A stretch of DNA of 16,877 bases from Zelonia costaricensis (GCA_030849075.1 JASAOO010003001.1:1-16877), one strand, 5' to 3'. Positions 8,201-15,423 are shown, counted from the first letter of the stretch. Made by a program: numbers and translations. The notes: generated by a model from the letters alone, not told the origin.

Positions 8201-10281
8201 CTGCAGCCGCGGCCCCAGCACCACAGCCACGCTTCAGCACCTCCGTTGAGGTGCCACTGCTGCTTCTCGTCTTCGTGGTGACCCCATCCGCGCAAGATGC
8301 CGCGGAGGACACCGCCTCTGAGAGGAGCGACGCCGCGGGCGACGGGGCGGGCCCGCGGGTCGCATCCGCCGGCTGCACCGCGCGGCTTTATCACGCAACG
8401 CCCTTCTCGTGGCGCCTTGACACGGCGGCCGCGCGCGCGGGAAGAGGAGCCACGGTTCGCACGGCGCGCTCGCTGACTCACGCACTCGATCTCGTCGCGC
8501 GTCGCCCTGGTGCCTTCGCCGGCTTCGAAGTGTCCGCCGTGACGGGGCTCTGCGAGGACGACGCGGTGCTGAAGACGGGCGGCTCTGCCGGTGCAGCAGG
8601 CGGTGGTGGCTTTGCCGCAGGCCGCAAGCGTGGACCACCGCGCGGGGCGAGGGCGGCGAAGCGGTCGACGCGCACGCGCCGCGACTCGGGGACGCGCACC
8701 GAGCGGTACGGTCACCGCGACGGCGGGGACTCAGACTACAGCTCCAACAGCGATGACGCCGCCGACAACGATGCCGACGACGCAGACACGGCGGTGCGTT
8801 TTGCAATGGACAATAGCGGGCAGGATGCCGAGGGTGACAGCGACACTCTCGTATTGAACCTCGGGCAGCGTCGTGGCCGGGAGGCCAGGCCGTCGGCAGC
8901 CGCCGGCCGCGGAGGCACGCGCGGCGGGGTAGGCCGGCGTGCGCGCTCTGCCGTCGCCCTCACGTTGCTCGACACGGCCCGTGTTATCCCGCTGGTGGTG
9001 CTCCGGGAGGATGCCGCGGCAGGAGCACCAGCGCTGTTGGACGTGGAGGTGCGCGTGGTGGAGCAGCTGACGGCACAACTCGCGGACGTGGGCGACGGCG
9101 CGGCTTTGACATCTTCATCCCCGTCCGTCTCCTCGACCGAGGACGTCGGGGAGAAGAGCGAAGGCATCAAGTCGGAGACCGAAGCGTCGCGCGTGCTGTG
9201 TGCGCTGCTGGAGCACTGGACCGGCTTCAGTGCCTTGCACACTGGCGCCGCCTCGGCGCTCGCCGCCCTTCGCGTGCTTCATCGCGCACGTGAGGTGGCC
9301 TGCGTCACGGACCTCACCGGGGCCGCGGCTGCTGCGCTGGGTGAAGGTCTGACAGCGCCGTGCGTCCTCGTCGCCTTCACCGCACTGCTGCGCAGCGTAT
9401 GGGGGAGCTTGACCACGTCGCCTGCGTCGTGCGCGCTGGCCAAGCTCATCTCGCTCTCCGCCGTGCGTGCACGCTTGCAGGACGCGGCGTCGATTGCGGC
9501 AGCGGTCGAGGCGGCCATCACAGAGTGCACGCGCCAGGAGCGAGAGTGCAGGCGGCTGATGCTGGCGGCAGCGGCGGCCGCGGGCGGCGGCGCTGCGGCT
9601 GGCGGAGAGGTGCAGGGGGCGGAGGGCGGCGGCTCAGCGCTGGCCCTCTCGTCCGCGTCGTCGTCGGCGGCCAAACGCGGCCGCCCGCGTGGCAAGAGGG
9701 CCACTGCCGTCGCTGTCACAGCGCTGCAGGAACGGCACCGACTGGAGCAACAGGCCGATGCGGCGGCGCATGCCACGTGGGGTCCGCTGCGCAGTCACCT
9801 CGGTGAGCTGGTGAAGCGCTTCGCTGCGGCGGTCTTGGGTCGATGTGGCTGCTTCTCTTCGGCAGGGAGCAGCAGCAGCGGCCTCGAACAGAATTGTGCG
9901 TGCTGTCTTGGTGCCGCAGCAGACGCCGAGAAGCGCGCGGCTCTCGAGTCGATAATTCACGGCCTTCTGTGCGCTGCACCGGCCCCCCGTGGCACCGGCC
10001 ACTCGCTTGCGACGGACGTGGCGAACGCTTGCGTGGTGCAGCTCCGCGAGGTGGACACCGGAGCGACAGTCAAGGCTGCGAAGCGGCGGCGCGAGTCTAT
10101 GACGCAGCAAGTTGCGGATGCGCTGCGGGTGAGTGCCGGGGTGACGCTTGGCATTCGTGGCGGGCACCACAGCTCCGTCTCTGCGGCCACCGCACACACC
10201 AACGCCGCCACACGCGCAGCCCTGACGCTGGCACTACCGCTGGCGCAGCTTCTCGTTTCCACCAAGGTCGCGACGCGGTAG
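5203..10281 (+). CDS. Large hypothetical protein with AT-hook motifs (1692 aa)
   Basis: I do not recognise the family. The frame is uninterrupted for 1692 codons with strong GC third-position bias, and a clean acceptor lies 42 nt upstream of the ATG. Visible features: an N-terminal 110 residues that look folded (alternating hydrophobics; repeated AELADAELADA at 73-83); an acidic patch (SDDDDD, 146-151); long Ala/Ser/Pro linkers (about 160-340); mixed, probably folded segments at about 540-920 and 965-1130; a degenerate AT-hook (RKRGPPRGAR, 1141-1150); an acidic Ser/Asp tract (1173-1214); a good AT-hook (KRGRPRGKR, 1491-1499); and a cysteine cluster C-x-C-x14-C-x-C-C (1548-1568). KAAKRRR (1624-1630) could be a nuclear localisation signal. 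Four V-L-x-hydrophobic motifs and two psi-K-x-E sites are described under findings. AT-hooks bind the AT-rich minor groove, so a nuclear chromatin-associated role is inferred. No enzymatic motif, kinase, helicase or transmembrane segment was seen. Confidence 0.88.
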   Translation: MRVEAELVLRFHPRPGTCTTDALLRVRLSADELQRASGHGGIGTHPDDERPYTCTLLLYAAPYHALRRVLVEAELADAELADAAQQPRVNPAESALRRVEVNSFEWRPCHQPIQHGATAAKASSMQHGSKTADVAHRAASGIGAMSDDDDDAGGDGLVLHFDSSSASASVPPSPSLPSTSADHGALDEAPSAALAAAIDASATFTAASSSVSDAQTLSTSLRDRYRLLSTTIPVIAGNISLQSEVATAAAAPRRVLLLRPTNADHTAASATTPAPAPPDAPPRAGRVLNIGSAAVPPAAPSSSLPASTAAPVAASGTSSNAAAASLPTNNVKSTGSSDCVDGRPHLLSFTWPPGMYGASADEAHDAGRVLYLDFSDDASSCCTGTADRGVGRDGEDADSSSATAASALHVWMASCGALASQGTGPLPTSTLRRGTHATAARGLAVLASCPSRQVCCLLCPLVSLVLDGGGAAAADTDAAVVQAGPLTDVWVRAVSARACPTARNYDTQDRTLPLVKPPSPAHLVPIKKEGGDVCTRLPSDAEAHLPVPVLDFTPSLVSQLCCVVGSGSISAARAAQWPSSHAPGLVWTATQVVPDCVVTKPRHVQQHTGAAPSGCLAVRKVRYVWLRSDPHQSDALHAFVCGNVVRAVSWVKGASGPATPVAAAGAEAGPRGLRVVVSSVSPPSLSLCGGATGTATTIVLSEETVRAAALTDVSWRGVDARAGVACAATASVLRARVAVTSAAVQHVLWSALVAKEVEVCGVRSGPDLERWEAEVAPCVSSAARVVAMHWVTSGSGLLRRAPASLASLLAEERRLLTSMLALGSILEKACEGSSPNDPARAAPATTLAGFRALRFFQRSYAVASLSALTWQSRHAADLQFLREEGWCSLRLRDAEHALARSVLEWCGTPLQHRHRPSSPFFVDCDAGEDSDVSGGVCAAALEWPAEDPLDTKAEASHADDGTALPAVLRGRVDVRVEHAAVMNALTVHLEWTTTDCAAAPAAAAPAPQPRFSTSVEVPLLLLVFVVTPSAQDAAEDTASERSDAAGDGAGPRVASAGCTARLYHATPFSWRLDTAAARAGRGATVRTARSLTHALDLVARRPGAFAGFEVSAVTGLCEDDAVLKTGGSAGAAGGGGFAAGRKRGPPRGARAAKRSTRTRRDSGTRTERYGHRDGGDSDYSSNSDDAADNDADDADTAVRFAMDNSGQDAEGDSDTLVLNLGQRRGREARPSAAAGRGGTRGGVGRRARSAVALTLLDTARVIPLVVLREDAAAGAPALLDVEVRVVEQLTAQLADVGDGAALTSSSPSVSSTEDVGEKSEGIKSETEASRVLCALLEHWTGFSALHTGAASALAALRVLHRAREVACVTDLTGAAAAALGEGLTAPCVLVAFTALLRSVWGSLTTSPASCALAKLISLSAVRARLQDAASIAAAVEAAITECTRQERECRRLMLAAAAAAGGGAAAGGEVQGAEGGGSALALSSASSSAAKRGRPRGKRATAVAVTALQERHRLEQQADAAAHATWGPLRSHLGELVKRFAAAVLGRCGCFSSAGSSSSGLEQNCACCLGAAADAEKRAALESIIHGLLCAAPAPRGTGHSLATDVANACVVQLREVDTGATVKAAKRRRESMTQQVADALRVSAGVTLGIRGGHHSSVSAATAHTNAATRAALTLALPLAQLLVSTKVATR
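9673..9699 (+). other. AT-hook motif within the large hypothetical protein
   Basis: Codons 1491-1499 encode KRGRPRGKR. The central GRP flanked by basic residues is the canonical AT-hook core that inserts into the minor groove of AT-rich DNA. A related but degenerate copy with GPP in place of GRP lies at 8623-8652 (residues 1141-1150). In such a GC-rich genome, AT-rich targets would be scarce and might be restricted to particular spacers or kinetoplast DNA. That is inference. Confidence 0.75.
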
Positions 10282-11396
10282 CGTGCAGCGATGCGCGTTT
10301 GTGTGCACTGCGGTCCTGCTCCTTCCGCCGGCCACGTGGTGGATGACGACGCTCGCCCCTCTTCGCCTGCCTCTTCGCCGTGGACGTTCAACCCCCCCCC
10401 CTCCCTGCGCAGAGGCGACGATGCCGGGCTGCTCGTGTGGGTCAACGGGCACCACAAGCAACAACACCAATGCAAAGAAGAAGAAATACGGAGACGCGAC
10501 CCGCACGCACGTGAGCTCGCAGATGTGGAGGGCGAGGTCCGAAACTCTACCTTCGAAAAGGAGCCCTGCGCGCCGTGCAAAGTCACCGCTGCGTCTGCGT
10601 AGCGCACGGCGGATCACACCGTGGCGTGTGTCACGGGGGTGGGGGGAGGGGCGGTGCACTACACCCATCGCACCGCCCACACGACGTGCTGCCGACTTCT
10701 TCTTTCCCCTTCCATTTCGCCCTGCACTCCTCTCCCTGCTTCTGGTCGACCCCACGGTCGCATCTCTCGCACACTCGCTCTTCTGCATGGCGCTGCTTCT
10801 CCGACCGACGTCATTCTTCGCAGCTAGGCTCACATTCCGCCTCCGGTCCTCTAGCAACATCCAGTAGCGCCCATCCACTACACGCGACGCACCTTTCCCC
10901 CCTCCCCTCCGCGCAATACACACGTACGCGGCTTTGTGAAGCCCTGGAGGCGCTGTCCTGCCGACCACCGCCGCCCTCGCCGCTGCGTTCGTTTCTGGTT
11001 CGATCTCCTATTATCTTTTAACCTCTGCTGCGGCGTTCTTGTTTTCAAGCCAGCCGCCTGAGTGCAACCCCCCCCTCCCCCCGGACGAGCAGCCTACGTC
11101 TCCTTCTTCGCTTACGCCGTCTTCCCATTCCCTCTCTCCCCCTCCTTGCTTGCGTTGCCTTGCGGGGGCATTCGACATCTTCGTCGGCGCCTGCACAGCA
11201 CCGCCTGAACGCTGACCCGCACACGCGACGCGACTCTCCTACTTGTTTCTGCTTCTCAGCGTGCTCGCGTGGACTGAGCCGAGAGCGCGTGTGTGCGGGT
11301 GTGTGTGCGTGTACAGCTCTGCTCATTCACTGTCTAGGCTCCCCGCTGTGGAGCCCTCCTGACTCCACTCTCACGCGACTCGTCGCTGACGCGAGC
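10282..11396. other. Intergenic region between the AT-hook protein gene and the palmitoyltransferase gene
   Basis: About 1.1 kb without a supported gene. It includes an A-rich patch around 10450-10495, a possible poly(A) neighbourhood of the upstream mRNA. Long CT-rich tracts run through about 10695-10745, 10893-10910 and 11069-11150. Several AGs follow pyrimidine tracts (for example 10822-10823, 11197-11198, 11258-11259). Open frames here translate to low-complexity sequence and were not accepted. Confidence 0.7.
11231..11259 (+). promoter_or_regulatory. Candidate trans-splice acceptor for the DHHC palmitoyltransferase gene
   Basis: A T/C-rich tract at 11233-11256 ends in CTTCTCAG, with the AG at 11258-11259. 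The resulting leader of 137 nt contains no ATG before 11397. An alternative AG at 11197-11198 follows the longer CT tract at 11100-11153. Either site supports the ATG at 11397 as the first start on the mature mRNA. Confidence 0.5.
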
Positions 11397-13640
11397 ATGT
11401 CGCATGCGGACGATGACGGCTCCTTTTATCCGCCGATGGAGGGGGCGGCGCACATGCGTCGCCTCTCCGGGGTGAACTCCGGCGAGGAGCGCATCGTCAC
11501 TCCGCAGCGGGCGGCTCCGCCGATGACGCCGCCGAGCGCCGCCCCATCGCCGCGCCGTGGGCCTTCACACTCGGCATCACCGGCCGCGGCGACCGCCGGC
11601 CCCGTGCGCGCCGAGTCTCCTGCGTTCGACTGCCCCAGCGAAGACGAAACGTCGGACATGTCTTCGGCACGCCGCATGCAGCGCGTGCCGCGTGGACGAC
11701 CGCCTGCCTCGCTGATGTCGTCGTCCGTGAACAGCGGCCCGCGCGCTCTCTACCGCTCCCCCGAGGCGCTCGGAGCGGCTGAGGGGGTGGCGATGGCGGA
11801 GCTCGACGGTGCCGCACGTGCCCCGCCACCCGCGCCCCACGCAGAGGACGTGACAATCCTGTGCACCTCTGTCGCAGCGCCAGCGGGGGCGGCGCCGCCG
11901 CCGTCCAACACGACGGGCGACCGGTCGGCGAGCCTCGCGGGCAAGACGGCGACGGTGGGCCGCGAGTGCCCTGCAGAGGAGACGGAGGGGGCGAGCGACA
12001 GCGCCGTCAACCCCTTCCGGCCGCGCGGTGGCAGCGGCAGCAGCGCCGCGTACTGCACGGCGAAGGCGGTGGCGTCGGACGGCGGCGAGGCGGGGGTGGC
12101 GGCGGGGGTGCGGGATGGCGAGACACCGACGAGCTCCGCGGAGGGCTTCGACACGGACAAGAGCGACCCGCTCTTCACCCTCTCGCGCATTTCGGCGCCA
12201 ACGACGGCGGCGGAGTACTTCGCGCGTGTGGCCGAGATCGACCACGTGCGGTGCGGGCTGGGCAAGGAGCTGGAGGGTGATGCGAAGAGCATCTACGGCC
12301 CCACGTGGCCCTTCTCGAAGCGAATGTTTGCGTCGTGGGTGCTCGGCACGAAGGTGTGCCCGGCGCCCAACTGCGACCACAAGCGCGACATACGTGCCGT
12401 GACGGGGCCGCGGCTGTGGACGCTGCTGTTCATCTACGGCGTCCTGCTCATCTACCCCGTATTCACGACCGTCGCGTACGCCGGCGAGCACGCGTGGCAG
12501 GGCATCATCCCACTGTGGCTGCTGTCGGGCGTCACGATTGTGTTCGTGACGCTGTGCGCTTTCACCGACCCCGGCATCGTGCCGCGCCGCCGGCTGAAGA
12601 ACGTGACGGACCGCGGCGACATTCTCATCGTCCGCGTCCCGGCACCGAACGCGGAGGCGGTGCTGCAGAAGCTGCAGGAGCAGCCCGACACCCTCACGAT
12701 GGCGCCCAACGCGCACGGCATGGCGCCGGTGTACACCCCGGAGGCCCTGCGCGGTGCCGTGACCGACGGCGACATCCCCGTCAGCGTCTTCAATCACAAG
12801 CGCGGCACCGTGTACTCGATGGAGCGCTACTTCGAGACCGACACGGGCCGCATCGTGTCGTACAACCCGCCGCTGAGCGAGTCGGACCTCGCGGCGCCGA
12901 CGCTGGAGTTCCCGATTCTGTTCTGCCGCACGTGCCAGGTGGCCAAGGGGCCGCGCACGCACCACTGCAAGGTGTGCGACAACTGCGTCGACGAGATGGA
13001 TCACCACTGCCCGTGGACGAACTGCTGCATCGGCCGCAACAACTACCCGTACTTCTTCGGTTCCCTCTTCTTTCTGCACGTGATGGGCCTCTACTCGATC
13101 ACGTACAACTTCTTCCAGAACATCCGCTTCATCTACCTTCACCAGACGTGGGGCATCTGGCGACTGCTGCGCTACGTGTACGGCATGCCGCTCATCGTGT
13201 ACGTCTCCTTCTTTTTCCTCGGGCTCTTCTTCTTTCCGCTGATGATCGGCCACATCCACATGATGTCCCAGGGCCTCACGACGGCGGAGATGCTCAAGAA
13301 GAAGTGGAAGGAGTCCAAGTACTTTGGCGGCGTCAACCCGTGGTCGCAGCGGCACTGGTACGACAACTTCCGCGCCCGTCTCTTCAAGCGCTGGCCGGCA
13401 GAGCAGGACGACCCGCTGCGCTGGCTAGACTCGCGCTACTACTACGGTGTTGCCGTTGCCGCCGCAGTCGAGGACCAGAAGGTGGACTGGCTCATCGCCC
13501 TGCCACCGGAGGAGCGGGCCAAGGTGGAGGAGCGGCGCGCGGCGGAGCAGGCGGCTGGCGCGAAGCGGCGAGAGACGCAGGAAGCCGCCATCGTGCACGC
13601 CGCGATGAAGAAGCGCGGCTTTCAAGTCGAGTCGTCGTGA
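11397..13640 (+). CDS. DHHC-type palmitoyl acyltransferase (747 aa)
   Basis: Membrane-embedded zDHHC enzymes transfer palmitate from palmitoyl-CoA to protein cysteines. The ATG at 11397 was chosen because the in-frame extension upstream begins with TTG (11160) and contains splice acceptors. Visible in order: a Ser/Pro/Ala-rich, probably disordered N-terminus (1-265) with several S-P and T-P sites; a short region with CPAPNC (321-326); TM1 about 340-361; TM2 about 370-390; the conserved DPG motif (391-393); an unusually long cytosolic segment; the cysteine-rich domain from C510 with catalytic DHHC at 535-538, followed by PW and CCIGRNNY; TM3 about 553-575; TM4 about 597-620; the TTxE motif (TTAE, 628-631); and the C-terminal aromatic/Asn motif around 642-665. 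The last 45 residues are Glu/Arg/Ala-rich and probably form a coiled coil. Zinc-binding and catalytic residues appear intact. Substrate and compartment (Golgi, plasma membrane or flagellar base) cannot be told from the sequence. Confidence 0.95.
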   Translation: MSHADDDGSFYPPMEGAAHMRRLSGVNSGEERIVTPQRAAPPMTPPSAAPSPRRGPSHSASPAAATAGPVRAESPAFDCPSEDETSDMSSARRMQRVPRGRPPASLMSSSVNSGPRALYRSPEALGAAEGVAMAELDGAARAPPPAPHAEDVTILCTSVAAPAGAAPPPSNTTGDRSASLAGKTATVGRECPAEETEGASDSAVNPFRPRGGSGSSAAYCTAKAVASDGGEAGVAAGVRDGETPTSSAEGFDTDKSDPLFTLSRISAPTTAAEYFARVAEIDHVRCGLGKELEGDAKSIYGPTWPFSKRMFASWVLGTKVCPAPNCDHKRDIRAVTGPRLWTLLFIYGVLLIYPVFTTVAYAGEHAWQGIIPLWLLSGVTIVFVTLCAFTDPGIVPRRRLKNVTDRGDILIVRVPAPNAEAVLQKLQEQPDTLTMAPNAHGMAPVYTPEALRGAVTDGDIPVSVFNHKRGTVYSMERYFETDTGRIVSYNPPLSESDLAAPTLEFPILFCRTCQVAKGPRTHHCKVCDNCVDEMDHHCPWTNCCIGRNNYPYFFGSLFFLHVMGLYSITYNFFQNIRFIYLHQTWGIWRLLRYVYGMPLIVYVSFFFLGLFFFPLMIGHIHMMSQGLTTAEMLKKKWKESKYFGGVNPWSQRHWYDNFRARLFKRWPAEQDDPLRWLDSRYYYGVAVAAAVEDQKVDWLIALPPEERAKVEERRAAEQAAGAKRRETQEAAIVHAAMKKRGFQVESS

Positions 13641-13979
13641 AGGGGGTGGGAGGGGGGCGGAGGTCGTTGTTTGCTCGGCTGTATGCGAGAGGAGAGGTTT
13701 GGTGGAGGTCGACGTCCAGGGAAATGCAAAGTACCGCAAAGACAATACGGCTCGCGTGTAAGTGTGCGTGTGTATGTGTGCAGCGCCTGCAGTGTGCAGC
13801 AACGGTTTTCTGCTCGACGGCACCTCCACTCTCTCTGTGCCCTCACCTTCCCCCCCTCTCTTCCTTTCGCTTAGTGCCGCGTGGTGGGCTGCCGCGTCCC
13901 CCCCTCCCTTTACGTACACGCGCGGCCAACGCTTTTCTTTTGTTGTTCGCCGCCGCCTCCTTCAGCCGGCTGGTGTTCG

Positions 13980-13991
13980 TTTTTTTTTTTT
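13980..13991. repeat. T12 homopolymer
   Basis: Twelve consecutive T residues inside a T/C-rich stretch about 340 bases after the palmitoyltransferase stop codon. It may serve as a polypyrimidine tract, but no AG follows closely. Confidence 0.95.
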
Positions 13992-14180
13992 ACTTCTCGC
14001 TTCGTTTGCGTGTGTCTACGTTTCTCACGTCCTGTGCACTTCCCCGCTTTTTCCTTTTCTTGTTCTTTATTGTCCCCATGTCGTCTCTTCCACATCGCCA
14101 CGTCAAGCACTGTTGACGTGCGTCTTCTCCGCCCCTCTGCATCCTTCCCCCCGCATTCTGTGGCACAGGATCCTTCTCGA

Positions 14181-14233
14181 GCGTGTTGTGTGTATGGGTG
14201 TGGATGCGTGCGTGTGCGTGTGCGAGCGTGTGG
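14181..14233. repeat. GT-rich tract
   Basis: A 53-base run made almost entirely of G and T in imperfect GTGTGC-like units. In an RNA copy it would be a UG-rich element of the kind bound by RNA-binding proteins in 3' UTRs. It lies just upstream of the strong polypyrimidine tract at 14255-14296. Confidence 0.8.
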
Positions 14234-14254
14234 CACCACATGTGTCTACGAGTG

Positions 14255-14298
14255 TTCTTCTCCTTCTGTTCTTCTTCTCCTTCTGTCTTTTTCTTCAG
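14255..14298 (+). promoter_or_regulatory. Orphan polypyrimidine tract with CAG acceptor
   Basis: A 42-nt T/C tract with only two interrupting G residues ends in TTCTTCAG (AG at 14297-14298). In quality it matches or exceeds the acceptors in front of the real genes, yet no normal coding region follows. The first downstream ATG (14352) opens only 49 codons. It could mark an alternative 5' end for the distant gene at 16790, a non-coding trans-spliced RNA, or a cryptic site within a 3' UTR. Confidence 0.5.
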
Positions 14299-14308
14299 CC
14301 GGGCAGAA

Positions 14309-14374
14309 GGCTCAGGGTACCAGCGCAGCATAGGCTCTGACGTACTTCCTGATGAGCCTGATACCCGACCAGCC
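14309..14374 (+). other. Nested inverted-repeat (stem) element
   Basis: Three nested perfect pairings are visible. GGCT (14309-14312) pairs with AGCC (14371-14374), GGGTA (14315-14319) with TACCC (14362-14366), and GGCTC (14333-14337) with GAGCC (14354-14358), the last enclosing a 16-nt loop. The composition is balanced, unlike the surrounding simple sequence, which suggests a retained element. It begins 10 nt after the AG at 14297-14298. It might be a remnant of a SIDER-type retroposon or a functional RNA structure; neither is proven. Confidence 0.45.
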
Positions 14375-15006
14375 ATTTCTTGCCTCTGCGTGGCACCCTT
14401 GTGTGCGTTTGCGCGTGCGTGAATGCGCCTGTGTGCGCGCACCTGCGTGCCCACCTCCCCTCTTTCCATCGTCGCTGCGTCTCGTGTGCATGCTTCTTTG
14501 AGTGTGTGTGTGCATGTGTGTCGCCCTCTCCCCTCTCCCCACTTTCTCTCTGGTATTTTGGTTATTCGTTGTGCATGACTCCATGCACCGCTTTCCTCCC
14601 CTCCCTCCCTCCCTCCCCACCCCTCCACCTCCCTCGCGCGGAGGTACCCCCCCCCCCGCCCGCTCCCCCCGACTCGCGTGCCTTTGTGCGCGCGTTATCT
14701 GTCCATCCGTGAGTGCGCGAGTGGGTGCGTGCGTGTGTGTGCGCTTGAACTCTCATGTGGCCTGCCTCCCTCTCTTAGCCTCCCCTGTGTGCCTTCTCCC
14801 GCTTCTCTTTCGCTTCTACGTTTAGCGTGTCTTCTTTCGCGTTTCGGGTCGTTCGGGATCGCACGACTGCATGTGTGTAGGTTTGTGTGCAGATGTGTGT
14901 GTGCGTGTGATTGTGCGACTGCGCCTTTTCCTGTGTTGTGCGCGCCGGCACGTGGCCTGCGCGTCAGTTGGGTTGCATCAAGCAGCAGCAACAGAAAAAG
15001 GAAGGG

Positions 15007-15026
15007 ACGGCCCCCCAGGGGGCCGT
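15007..15026. other. Perfect GC-rich inverted repeat
   Basis: The arms ACGGCCCCC (15007-15015) and GGGGGCCGT (15018-15026) are perfectly complementary and separated by two bases. This gives an 8-bp stem with a four-base loop. It follows an AGCAGCAGC-type run and an A/G-rich patch. There is no T-run, so it does not resemble a bacterial intrinsic terminator. Confidence 0.85.
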
Positions 15027-15107
15027 TCGCGCGTCGCTCCTGCCTCTGCCGTGTCAGCCGTGCTGCCTCCTTCCACCTCTCCGCGTTTTTTGTTTTCGCG
15101 TTCCGTT

Positions 15108-15127
15108 TGTGCTGTGCTGTGCTGTGC
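15108..15127. repeat. Tandem TGTGC x4
   Basis: Four exact copies of the pentamer TGTGC in tandem. A short simple repeat in non-coding DNA with no visible function. Confidence 0.95.
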
Positions 15128-15253
15128 AGTCGTCGTCACCATCGCGGGCCTTGACCCTGCCGTCTCTCCGCGCGTGCAGGCCCACTGCCGCTGAGGGTGA
15201 TGTCGGTGGTGGTGACGGCGGCGGTGGAGCGCGCTTTGGCGCAGAGGAAGTTC

Positions 15254-15287
15254 GGGGTTGGGTTGAGTTGAGAGGTTGGGGCCGGGG
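15254..15287 (+). other. G-rich patch with four runs of three or four G
   Basis: Runs of G lie at 15254-15257, 15260-15262, 15278-15281 and 15284-15287, within a locally G-rich stretch (15190-15300) that stands out from the CT-rich surroundings. One spacer is 15 nt, so this is only a non-canonical quadruplex candidate. Confidence 0.35.
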
Positions 15288-15380
15288 ATGGCGACGACGT
15301 TGTGATGGAGTCAGTGAGCCGCCGCTTCGCCTCCCCTCCCTTCCCCTCCTTCGTGCTGCCCCCCCCCCTCCTTCGGCTGC

Positions 15381-15423
15381 ACCCATTTTCTCCTGTTTTC
15401 CCTTCCCCTTCTCTGTTCTCCAG
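15381..15423 (+). promoter_or_regulatory. Second orphan polypyrimidine tract with CAG acceptor
   Basis: A 40-nt, almost pure T/C tract ends in TTCTCCAG (AG at 15422-15423). The first ATG after it (15495) opens only six codons. Like the site at 14298, it has the form of a trans-splice acceptor without a coding region behind it. Confidence 0.4.

Noticed and set aside
11160..11396. A 79-codon N-terminal extension of the palmitoyltransferase frame
   Set aside because: It begins with TTG rather than ATG, is Ser/Thr/Cys/Arg-rich without domain character, and contains good splice acceptors (11197-11198, 11258-11259). The ATG at 11397 is preferred.
11577..13355. A 592-codon open frame on the minus strand opposite the palmitoyltransferase gene
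   Set aside because: It is the mirror of a GC-rich coding region: its Arg/His/Val/Ala-rich translation has no domain character, while the + frame has an intact DHHC enzyme.
12305..14116. A 603-codon + frame overlapping the palmitoyltransferase gene
   Set aside because: This is an out-of-frame shadow of the DHHC gene continuing into spacer. It is Arg/Ala/His-rich and contains none of the expected motifs.
14346..14363. TGATGA and CTGA boxes suggesting a C/D snoRNA
   Set aside because: The boxes are only a few bases apart and there is no guide-length spacing or terminal stem bringing them together.
14349..14374. A CTGATGAG sequence suggesting a hammerhead ribozyme core
   Set aside because: No helix II followed by GAAA and no third conserved block lie at suitable spacing; the match is to the short core only. 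The nearby nested stems do not form a three-way junction of that type.
15007..15026. A bacterial-type intrinsic terminator
   Set aside because: The hairpin is not followed by a T-run, and the window is eukaryotic in organisation.
15254..15287. Telomere-like GGGTT repeats
   Set aside because: Only isolated GGTTGGGTTG occurs, without the tandem TTAGGG units used by trypanosomatids.
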